The notes beneath the pieces are model-generated. The model was not told the origin of the DNA and did not search any database. It saw only the letters and a program-made list of their open reading frames with translations. Position numbers and translations under genes: made by a program. A DNA stretch of 35,293 bases, taken from contig DGGQ01000132.1 of assembly GCA_002392275.1 (NCBI GenBank), forward strand, positions 1 to 35,293, in the 5' to 3' direction. This DNA is from Treponema sp. UBA3870. GTDB taxonomy: Bacteria; Spirochaetota; Spirochaetia; Treponematales; Treponemataceae. Positions 23,826-30,009 of this stretch are shown here, piece after piece (the first letter of the stretch is position 1; each line of letters begins with the position of its first letter).

Positions 23826-23831
23826 ATTATA
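23826..23831 (-). promoter_or_regulatory. -10 box of the SurA-like/nusB operon
   Basis: A perfect TATAAT on the minus strand (23831-23826) lies about 40 nt before the start codon. The -35 (17 bp upstream) is poor. The leader carries a normal SD. Confidence 0.4.
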
Positions 23832-23871
23832 AACCGTTTTCCATTCGGGCTGCCCCTACGCATCCCGTTCT

Positions 23872-23906
23872 AAAAAATACAACAAACCCAGTACAGTTTT
23901 GTTACA
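23872..23906 (-). terminator. Rho-independent terminator after alaS
   Basis: On the minus strand TGTAACAAA (23906-23898) pairs with TTTGTTGTA (23886-23878) over 9 bp with two wobble pairs, followed by TTTTTT (23877-23872). It lies 20 nt past the alaS stop. Confidence 0.55.
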
Positions 23907-23925
23907 GCGAACCTTAAATCAGTCT

Positions 23926-25761
23926 CTACTGATTTTCCAATGGAAGACCACCGGAAATCACCGCCCTGATTCTTCGTACACCAGCGGACGAGGACTGTTC
24001 CTTCACAATCTTGAAGTCCCCAATCTGTGCCGTGTGCTGCACGTGTGGTCCACCGCAGACTTCCTTGCTGAACCAGCCATCCTTTGGTCCAATCGTGTAG
24101 ACCTTGACCTGCTGCTCGTATTTTTCGCCGAACAATGCCCTGGCTCCCTGCTTTTTGGCTTCGTCCAGGTCCATTATCTCCATGGAGACCGGCAAATCTT
24201 CCTTTATCTTCTGGTTCACTATGTCCTGTACCTTCTGGATTTCGTCCTTGGTCATGGCACGGTTGAAGCTAAAGTCGAACCTCATTCTTTCCGCAGTGAT
24301 GTTGGAACCCTTCTGAGCGACTTCCGGTCCAAGAACTTCGACAAGTGCCTGCTGCAAAAGGTGGGTCGCGGTGTGGTACTTTGTTGTCACCTCGCTGTGG
24401 TCCACAAGTCCGCCCTTGAATGTTCCTGCCGAAAGGTTGCGGCTCTCTTCCTGATGCTTTTTCTCTTCCTCTTTGAAGCCATCGACATCAACAGTCATGC
24501 CGTTTTCGCTCGCAAGATCCTGTGTCAGCTCAATCGGGAAACCAAAGGTATCGTAAAGACGGAACGCAACACGCCCCGGAATGATTTTCTTTGGATTTTT
24601 CTGTAGATTCGGAAGCAGCTTGGCAAATTCGGACTCTCCTGATTTGAGTGTCTTGAGGAATTTGTTTTCCTCCTGAGTAATCTGCTCCTTGATGAAATCC
24701 TTGTGCTCTGGAAGCTCCGGGTATGAATCTTTGTAAAGCTCCACCACAATATCGGCGGTTTTTGCAAGGAACGCACCCTCGATTCCAAGTTTTAGACCCT
24801 CGCGGACGGCACGGCGGATGATTCTTCTAAGAATGTATCCCGCTCCCGTTCTTGCCGGAGTCACACCCTGCGGATCGCCCAAGATGAATGTGGCCGTGCG
24901 ACAATGGTCGGCAATTATTCTAATCGAGCAGTCCGTTTTTGCGTCCGCACCATATTTTTTGCCCGAAAGTTCTTCTATATTACGTATGATTGGCTGGAAC
25001 ACATCAATTTCATAGACGGATTTCATGCCGTTAAGTACGGAGACTGTTCTTTCAACACCCATTCCGGTGTCAACGCACTTTCTCTCCATCTCGTTGTATT
25101 TTCCGTCGGCATCCTTGTTGTAGCCCATGAAAACGTTGTTCCATATTTCAAGGTATTTTCCGCAGTGGCATCCAGGGCGGCAGTCTGGTCCGCATTTTGG
25201 CTGTCCGTTGTCATAGAAAATCTCGGTGTCAGGTCCACATGGTCCGGTCTGTCCTGCAGGTCCCCACCAGTTGTCCTCGCGCGGAAGGAAGAAGATTCTT
25301 TCCTTTGGAATGCCCATTTCCTGCCAACGCTGTGCAGACTCTTCGTCTCTTGGAATAACGGTACCGTTCGCATTTTCGCCTTCGAACACCGTGACGTTCA
25401 GTTTTTCGCTAGGAATGCCCAGATACTTGGGGCTTGTCAAAAACTCGTAGCTGTAGGCAATGGAGTCGTGCTTGAAATATGAACCCAGCGACCAGTTTCC
25501 CAGCATCTCAAAGAAAGTGAGGTGGCTCGGGTCCCCGACTGAATCAATGTCGCCTGTGCGAACGCATTTCTGGAAATCCGTAAGCCTGTCCCCGGAAGGA
25601 TGTGGTTCCCCCAGAAGATATGGAACAAGTGGCTGCATACCCGCTGTAGTGAAAAGAACTGTTGGGTCGTTGTTAGGAATGAGGGACTTTCCGCTGATTT
25701 CAACGTGTCCCTTTGACTTAAAAAATTCTATGTACTTAGAACGTAACTCGTTAACGGTCAT
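23926..25761 (-). CDS. alaS: Alanyl-tRNA synthetase, short form lacking C-Ala
   Basis: This class II synthetase charges tRNA-Ala in the cytoplasm. The aminoacylation domain is complete (FTTAGMQPLVPYLLG, THLTFFEMLGNWSLGSYFK-type motif 2 with HLTFFEMLGNWS, and the zinc-binding-like CGPDCRPGCHCG insertion). The tRNA-recognition domain contains the glycine-rich ARTGAGYILRRIIRR. The editing domain retains both metal-ligand motifs, HTATH and CGGPH. At 611 residues it ends right after the editing domain, without the DHHA1/C-Ala domain of the roughly 875-residue bacterial form. A similarly short enzyme is known in spirochaetes such as Borrelia, so this is not a local truncation. The ATG has no SD and a -10-like box directly before it. 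Confidence 0.96.
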   Translation of the reverse strand: MTVNELRSKYIEFFKSKGHVEISGKSLIPNNDPTVLFTTAGMQPLVPYLLGEPHPSGDRLTDFQKCVRTGDIDSVGDPSHLTFFEMLGNWSLGSYFKHDSIAYSYEFLTSPKYLGIPSEKLNVTVFEGENANGTVIPRDEESAQRWQEMGIPKERIFFLPREDNWWGPAGQTGPCGPDTEIFYDNGQPKCGPDCRPGCHCGKYLEIWNNVFMGYNKDADGKYNEMERKCVDTGMGVERTVSVLNGMKSVYEIDVFQPIIRNIEELSGKKYGADAKTDCSIRIIADHCRTATFILGDPQGVTPARTGAGYILRRIIRRAVREGLKLGIEGAFLAKTADIVVELYKDSYPELPEHKDFIKEQITQEENKFLKTLKSGESEFAKLLPNLQKNPKKIIPGRVAFRLYDTFGFPIELTQDLASENGMTVDVDGFKEEEKKHQEESRNLSAGTFKGGLVDHSEVTTKYHTATHLLQQALVEVLGPEVAQKGSNITAERMRFDFSFNRAMTKDEIQKVQDIVNQKIKEDLPVSMEIMDLDEAKKQGARALFGEKYEQQVKVYTIGPKDGWFSKEVCGGPHVQHTAQIGDFKIVKEQSSSAGVRRIRAVISGGLPLENQ

Positions 25762-25766
25762 AATGT

Positions 25767-25798
25767 TTTATAGTAAAATATAGAAAGAAAATTTTCAA
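25767..25798 (-). promoter_or_regulatory. alaS promoter, near-leaderless geometry
   Basis: TTGAAA (25798-25793) is followed either by TACTAT (25775-25770, 17-bp spacer, 8 nt before the ATG) or by TATAAA (25772-25767, 20-bp spacer, 5 nt before the ATG). Either places the transcription start at or next to the ATG. No SD is present. Confidence 0.45.
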
Positions 25799-25849
25799 GT
25801 GGTCGGATTGCCTTGGAAAATTTATGGTTTGTAAGATTTTTTTTGAAAA

Positions 25850-25878
25850 ACTACCTAATAGGGTAGTGTGTTTTTTTT
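25850..25878. promoter_or_regulatory. Inverted repeat and T-run between alaS and the acidic-protein operon
   Basis: ACTACC (25850-25855) and GGTAGT (25862-25867) are perfect 6-bp arms, followed by eight T (25871-25878) and then a TATTAT/TATAAA box at 25889-25896. It looks like an intrinsic terminator, but no + strand gene precedes it. It may be an operator or attenuator of the 25932 operon. Confidence 0.4.
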
Positions 25879-25931
25879 GGGTCGGTGTATTATAAACTCT
25901 GGAAGCGGAATGGAGCCGCCGGGAGGTTTTT

Positions 25932-26312
25932 GTGAAATCCTTCAAAAAGTTTTTGGCTGTGGCATCAGTCTTGTTGTTCGCCAGCGTGGGAGCCTTTGCG
26001 CTTGATGTGGATGACATAGGGTATGAAGTCTTTGCCACGATGACTGCCGAGGATTTCGACGAATACTTCAAATATGCTCCTGCCGAAGAGATTTCGGAGG
26101 AACTGTTCCACGGAGAGCTTGCCCTTGAAAAGGTTCTGGACGGCGATGAGAATATGGGCTATATCGCGGAAATGCTTTCTGTCATGGCTGCGGATATAGC
26201 CGGGGCGGATCCAGATTCCGTGGTCGCTGTTTTCGATAGGGACGGAAGATTTTTTGCCGTCGCGCATTTGGGGTCACGAGTAGGTTATGCCTACTATATT
26301 ATAGAAAATTAA
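25932..26312 (+). CDS. Small acidic secreted protein, tandem family member 1
   Basis: This 126-residue exported protein has a GTG start with SD GGGAGG. The signal peptide (KKFLAVASVLLFASVGAFA) is followed by a very acidic mature chain. Two features recur in all six neighbouring proteins: MTAEDFDEYF about 15 residues after the cleavage site, and a C-terminal pattern of three predicted beta strands, DSVVAVFDRDGRFFAVAHLG then YAYYIIEN. Between them lie helices (GYIAEMLSVMAADIAG). It is probably periplasmic or extracellular. I do not recognise the family and assign no function. Member 2 follows after 17 nt, so they are co-transcribed. Confidence 0.85.
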   Translation: MKSFKKFLAVASVLLFASVGAFALDVDDIGYEVFATMTAEDFDEYFKYAPAEEISEELFHGELALEKVLDGDENMGYIAEMLSVMAADIAGADPDSVVAVFDRDGRFFAVAHLGSRVGYAYYIIEN

Positions 26313-26329
26313 ACTATAAGGAGTAAATT

Positions 26330-26662
26330 ATGGTTAAAAAATTTTTGGCAATTGCCGCAGCCCTGGTTTTGGGATGTGCATCCGTATTCGCTTCAGGCGA
26401 TATTGAAATTCAGGTGCTTGATGAGACAATGGATTATGACGAATTCTGTGAGACATTCGGCGACGTGGACAATGCATCCGACTTCTTTGACTATGATCTT
26501 GAGGAATGTGTCGATGTTAGCGCCATGCAGGAGTTCTTCGAGGTAATGACGGCCAATGTTAGCGGTCTGGATTATGGTTCCGTGGTTTTTGTAGCTGATG
26601 ACGACATCATCTATGTATACCACTGGGGTACCGGAGAGGCTTACGCTTTCTTCGTTGACTGA
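26330..26662 (+). CDS. Small acidic secreted protein, tandem family member 2
   Basis: This is the smallest member, 110 residues, with SD AAGGAG. The signal peptide ends in CASVFA before SGDIE. The family N-terminal motif is modified to MDYDEFCETF, and the C-terminal motif reads GSVVFVADDDIIYVYHWGTG then EAYAFFVD. A helix (SAMQEFFEVMTANVSGL) precedes the strands, as in members 1 and 3. Acidic residues dominate the mature chain, and two Cys (in FCETF and EECVD) could form a disulfide. Function unknown. Paralogy to its neighbours is inferred from the shared motif order, size and signal peptide type. Confidence 0.83.
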   Translation: MVKKFLAIAAALVLGCASVFASGDIEIQVLDETMDYDEFCETFGDVDNASDFFDYDLEECVDVSAMQEFFEVMTANVSGLDYGSVVFVADDDIIYVYHWGTGEAYAFFVD

Positions 26663-26678
26663 GCAAAGGTTCGTAAAA

Positions 26679-26727
26679 TCGTCTGGAGAAGACGAAAGTG
26701 CTGAGATTTGTCTCTCATTGAGACAAA
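26679..26727 (+). promoter_or_regulatory. Two consecutive hairpins in the spacer between members 2 and 3
   Basis: The first is TCGTCT/AGACGA (26679-26684/26690-26695) with a 5-nt loop. The second is TTTGTCTC/GAGACAAA (26707-26714/26720-26727), a perfect 8-bp stem with a 5-nt loop. A short T run follows at 26733. They could be an attenuator, a weak terminator or an mRNA stability element setting the relative level of member 3. Confidence 0.5.
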
Positions 26728-26760
26728 AGCAGATTTTTCATCAAGTTTTAGGAGATACCT

Positions 26761-27138
26761 ATGAAAAAATTTTTTACTAAGTTTTTGATTGCGGCATCAG
26801 TTTTGATGTTCGCCAGTGTCGGTGCGTTCGCAAATGATGCGGATGATGTGGAAATAGCGATAATCGGAGAAATGTCAGCTGCCGATTTTGAGGATTACTT
26901 CGATAATTCTGACCTTGATACTATTTCGCAGCAGGTATTCGGTGGTATGCCAGTTGATGAGCTTCCAGACGATTTTGACGACAGCTATATCGACGAGCTG
27001 CTTGACTATGTGGGCGAAGAACTGGAATATGCCGATGGACTTACAGAAAACACAGTTCTGGCCATCTTTGATGGTGAAATTGTTGTTGTTGTGCACCTCG
27101 ATTCCGACGCTGTATACGCATTCTATGCATATGAGTAG
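26761..27138 (+). CDS. Small acidic secreted protein, tandem family member 3
   Basis: This 125-residue exported protein has SD TAGGAG. The signal peptide (KKFFTKFLIAASVLMFASVG then AFA) is nearly identical to that of member 1 (FASVGAFA), which suggests recent duplication. The N-terminal motif is MSAADFEDYF, the central helix DSYIDELLDYVGEELEYADG, and the C-terminal motif NTVLAIFDGEIVVVVHLDSD then AVYAFYAYE. Mature chain strongly acidic (many Asp in the DELPDDFDDSYIDE region). It is the last gene before a terminator. Function unknown. Confidence 0.85.
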   Translation: MKKFFTKFLIAASVLMFASVGAFANDADDVEIAIIGEMSAADFEDYFDNSDLDTISQQVFGGMPVDELPDDFDDSYIDELLDYVGEELEYADGLTENTVLAIFDGEIVVVVHLDSDAVYAFYAYE

Positions 27139-27188
27139 AATCAACAAATTTTAATTAAAAAAAATTAAAACAAAATTCCTCAAACCGA

Positions 27189-27214
27189 CCCCATCCCTTG
27201 TGGTGGGGTTTTTT
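27189..27214 (+). terminator. Rho-independent terminator after member 3
   Basis: CCCCATC (27189-27195) pairs with GGTGGGG (27202-27208), with one G-T pair and a 6-nt loop, followed by TTTTTT (27209-27214). It divides the six-gene cluster into units 1-3 and 4-6. Confidence 0.8.
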
Positions 27215-27289
27215 GTTGTACGTGTGGCTCTTTGTGAAAATTAGGGGGTTCCCCTGTAAAATTGTATGTCGCTGTAACTTTTGTTGTTG

Positions 27290-27335
27290 TAAGACTGTTG
27301 TAATTATGGTAGTCTTAAAGAAACTTCCATATAAT
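27290..27335 (+). promoter_or_regulatory. Promoter with upstream inverted repeat for members 4-6
   Basis: A perfect TATAAT (27330-27335) lies 28 nt before the ATG at 27363. No good -35 is seen at 16-18 bp. Immediately upstream is a perfect 7-bp inverted repeat, TAAGACT (27290-27296) and AGTCTTA (27311-27317), covering the -20 to -50 region. This fits activator or repressor control. Confidence 0.5.
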
Positions 27336-27362
27336 ACCGTTTTTATTACGAGGAGGCAGACC

Positions 27363-27791
27363 ATGAAAAAGATTTTTGCGGCGGTGGTGATTTTGTTGGT
27401 AGCTGCTGTGGCGGCATTTGCGATTGGACCGGACACTGTTTTTGTTGATGTTGTTTCCGATGGCGTGACCCGTTCAGATTTTGACAACGCTTTTGCTGAT
27501 GCCGAGGCTGTTTCCGAGGAGTTCGGCGGGCTTGTTTCGGAGCTTGGAGCGTCGATTGTTGCCCTGGAGCCACTGGACGAGGATGACTATGACAGCGACT
27601 TTGATTCGGTCTATGGCGCACTGATGTCAAGCATTGGTGGAAACGCGAAGTCCAAATCCGTGTACGCCGCAGTCGCCCTGGATGATTCTGATGATGGAGA
27701 AGCCTTCTATGGCTATATTATATTTGCCCACTTCAATTCAAAGTCGGATGTAAAAATTGCTGCCTACTGTTTTGAGGCTGAGGCGGAATAG
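27363..27791 (+). CDS. Small acidic secreted protein, tandem family member 4
   Basis: This 142-residue exported protein starts at the ATG after SD GAGGAGG (the frame is open upstream to 27198 without an RBS). The signal peptide ends AAVAAFA. The N-terminal motif is VTRSDFDNAF. The C-terminal motif has the longer beta-hairpin of members 4-6: KSVYAAVALDDSDDGEAFYG then YIIFAHFNSKSDVKIAAYCF. The phrase FNSK(S/D)D is shared with member 5. First gene of the second unit, 8 nt before member 5. Function unknown. Confidence 0.84.
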   Translation: MKKIFAAVVILLVAAVAAFAIGPDTVFVDVVSDGVTRSDFDNAFADAEAVSEEFGGLVSELGASIVALEPLDEDDYDSDFDSVYGALMSSIGGNAKSKSVYAAVALDDSDDGEAFYGYIIFAHFNSKSDVKIAAYCFEAEAE

Positions 27792-27799
27792 GAAAGTAT

Positions 27800-28648
27800 A
27801 TGAAGAAAATTTTTGTTTCGATTGTTGCAACCCTTGCGTTCGGTCTGTCTGCTTTTGCCGTGAACCCGGACTATGTGGATTATTGTCAGCTGGATTCCAT
27901 GTCCCGCGAAGATTTTGAGGATATGTTTGATTCCTGGGAAGATTCCGATGTTCAGGAACTTTTTGAGTATCTGGTGGAGGATATCCTTGAGGATGCGCCA
28001 ATTGTTGAGTTCAAAAAGCTGGAGGAGTCCGACGTTGACAGCGAGATTCTTGAAATGTGGAACGTGGTCAACAGCCAGATTCCCGACGTGAGCCGCGATG
28101 ATGTGTACATATCCATGGCCTTCAATGACTTTGACGATGGAATCTGGGACGGATGGTTTATTATTTCCCAGTTCAACAGCAAGGACGATGCCTCATGCTA
28201 TGCCTACTATTTTGCGGTGGATTTTGGTGACGACAGTACGGCAAGCTATGGTGAACATCTTTACGCCTCAGATTCCGGTGCGGATATTGACGAGAACCTT
28301 GCGAACGTCCAGAAGATTGGAAATTCGGACCGCGATGAATTTGTTCTGGAGATTGAGCAAAGCGATGTTACAGCTCTTATGAGCCAGGCCATTGCCGCAC
28401 AGGGATTTAAAATCGACCAGTTTGCTGAAATCCCCCCGGAGACAATGGACGAGGAGGATTGGGGCGTCATAGACTATGTTGAGAAAAGGATTCTGGAAGA
28501 TGCCGACCCCGGCGACATGTACGTGAGCATGGTATTCAGGACAATCGACATGGAGAATTTCAAGCTGGACGGATGGGTTGGTATGCACCATTATCAGGAT
28601 GGGGACGACATACTGACATACCTGTACTATTTTTCGTACGGGCTTTAA
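27800..28648 (+). CDS. Acidic secreted protein with two copies of the family module (member 5)
   Basis: This 282-residue exported protein has SD GGAAAG and a signal peptide of 20 residues ending in LSAFA. Two tandem modules are visible. Module A (about 34-142) begins MSREDFEDMF and ends VYISMAFNDFDDG, GWFIISQFNSKDD, YAYYFAVDF. Module B (about 176-282) begins SDRDEF and ends MYVSMVFRTIDMENF, GWVGMHHYQDGDD, LYYFSYGL. The central helices of both are rich in Glu/Asp. The duplication shows that about 105 residues is one folding unit and that single-module neighbours are complete proteins. Function unknown. Confidence 0.85.
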   Translation: MKKIFVSIVATLAFGLSAFAVNPDYVDYCQLDSMSREDFEDMFDSWEDSDVQELFEYLVEDILEDAPIVEFKKLEESDVDSEILEMWNVVNSQIPDVSRDDVYISMAFNDFDDGIWDGWFIISQFNSKDDASCYAYYFAVDFGDDSTASYGEHLYASDSGADIDENLANVQKIGNSDRDEFVLEIEQSDVTALMSQAIAAQGFKIDQFAEIPPETMDEEDWGVIDYVEKRILEDADPGDMYVSMVFRTIDMENFKLDGWVGMHHYQDGDDILTYLYYFSYGL

Positions 28649-28669
28649 TTTGGTTTCGGGGTGGTGCTG

Positions 28670-29245
28670 ATGAGGAGGATTGCAAAATTTTTTGTTGTGC
28701 TGGTTTTGATTGTTTGCGGATTTTTTCAGGCATTTGCCGATACGGTGTCCGCAGATGAAAAAACTGTCGCCGAAAATCAGGGACAGACGCCAGCGCTGGA
28801 ATCAAGCTCCGAATCCACCATTTTAATAGAAGAAAACGAGCAGCTGCCGGAAGAAAACCATGCCAAAGTGAAATCCCACAGCTACGACGAAAGCACATCC
28901 CTTTTTTTCTACTTCAACAACATGTCGCGCGACGATTTTAAGATTCTGTTGAATCTTGGTTCCGTGCAGGAGAAAACCATTTTCGAGATGGTCGGATTTT
29001 TTGGAAACTTTTCCACTTTTGTCCAGATTGGGCTGGATGAGATGGACGAGGCCGAAAAAAAGATGTACGAATTTGCGCAGAGAAATATAATCAGAAAATT
29101 CAAAACCAACGATGTCGCTCTCGGAATCATAATCAATAACATGGATTTGCTCGAGGGCCGCTTTGAAGGCTGGGGCATAGTCTCCCATATAATCGACCGC
29201 AACGACATTCTGAGCCAGGTCTACTATTTCACAGCAGAATTTTGA
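28670..29245 (+). CDS. Acidic secreted protein with extended N-terminal linker (member 6)
   Basis: This 191-residue exported protein starts most likely at the ATG at 28670 (GTG codons at 28661 and 28664 extend the frame). The signal peptide ends QAFA. An unstructured Glu/Ser/Gln-rich linker (about 25-75) precedes the family module: MSRDDFKILL, a helix (KKMYEFAQRNIIRKF), then NDVALGIIINNMDLLEGRFE, GWGIVSHIIDRND and VYYFTAEF. The linker could hold the module away from a membrane or surface. Last gene of the cluster. A weak GGGA/TCCC hairpin follows (29255-29268), but no strong terminator. Function unknown. Confidence 0.82.
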   Translation: MRRIAKFFVVLVLIVCGFFQAFADTVSADEKTVAENQGQTPALESSSESTILIEENEQLPEENHAKVKSHSYDESTSLFFYFNNMSRDDFKILLNLGSVQEKTIFEMVGFFGNFSTFVQIGLDEMDEAEKKMYEFAQRNIIRKFKTNDVALGIIINNMDLLEGRFEGWGIVSHIIDRNDILSQVYYFTAEF

Positions 29246-29282
29246 TTTACAGGGGAGAGTTCCCTTGTAGCTCCTAATTTTT

Positions 29283-29312
29283 TTTACAAAATTTCCAAAA
29301 CAATGCTATAAT
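29283..29312 (+). promoter_or_regulatory. Promoter of the 29362-35097 operon
   Basis: TTTACA (29283-29288), an 18-bp spacer and a perfect TATAAT (29307-29312). The leader is about 43 nt and contains SD GGAGG at 29351-29355. Confidence 0.65.
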
Positions 29313-29361
29313 ATAGAAATCTCTAAAGGTAACTTTGAAAAGATTCAGACGGAGGTTTTCT

Positions 29362-30006
29362 ATGAAAAAGATTATTACCATCAGCCGTGAATATGGAAGC
29401 GGGGGACATACGATTGCCAAACTTCTGGCGGAAAATTTGGGCTACAGTTTTTATGACAGCGAAATTATAGATGTGGCGGCGCAGAACTCTGGACTTTCGC
29501 CTGACTTTATAAGGACTTCGGAGCAAAATCTTTCATCGGGCTGGCTTTACAATCTGCTGCTTGGACCGACATACGCAACATCCGGCTCCGCAGGAATTTC
29601 CGGGGCCATGGGTGGAACTCCGACTCTCCCGCTTGCGGACCAGGTTTTCAATGCCCAGCGGAAGGCCATAATCGAATTGGCAAAAAAGGGACCATGCGTG
29701 ATTGTTGGACGCTGCGCAGACTTCATTCTTCGGCACGAGGACTGGGTTCAAAAGGACGAGCTTCTGAATGTGTTCGTGTATGCGCCAATGACCGACAAGG
29801 TTGCCCGGGCCATAGAGAGGAAGGGACTTGACCCTAAGACTGCGGAAAAGGAAGTCAAGCTGATTGACAAGCGGCGTGCGAACCACTACAACACCTTCAC
29901 CGAAAGGACATGGGGAAAACGCGACCATTATGATTTGCTTGTGAACAGCTCCCTTCTTGGACTTGAAAAGACCGCGCTCATGCTTTCGCAGATTGCAAAA
30001 ATCTGA
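29362..30006 (+). CDS. Cytidylate-kinase-like protein
   Basis: This 214-residue P-loop protein is of the cytidylate kinase-like (AAA_26) family: MKKIITISREYGSGGHTIAK with the phosphate-binding loop GSGGHT, FYDSEIIDVAAQNSGLS, IVGRCADFIL (a conserved family strand), and a lid region with KLIDKRRANHYNTFTERTWG. Family members may phosphorylate (d)CMP or another small molecule; they differ from classical Cmk, so the substrate is uncertain. An in-frame TTG at 29335 extends it without benefit; the ATG at 29362 has SD GGAGG. It ends only 3 nt before the kinase gene, so it is first in a four-gene operon. Confidence 0.88.
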   Translation: MKKIITISREYGSGGHTIAKLLAENLGYSFYDSEIIDVAAQNSGLSPDFIRTSEQNLSSGWLYNLLLGPTYATSGSAGISGAMGGTPTLPLADQVFNAQRKAIIELAKKGPCVIVGRCADFILRHEDWVQKDELLNVFVYAPMTDKVARAIERKGLDPKTAEKEVKLIDKRRANHYNTFTERTWGKRDHYDLLVNSSLLGLEKTALMLSQIAKI

Positions 30007-30009
30007 CGG

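Noticed and set aside
23899..24606. 235-residue + strand reading frame
   Set aside because: It lies antisense to alaS, has no RBS or recognisable domain, and its composition is what the reversed alaS codons predict.
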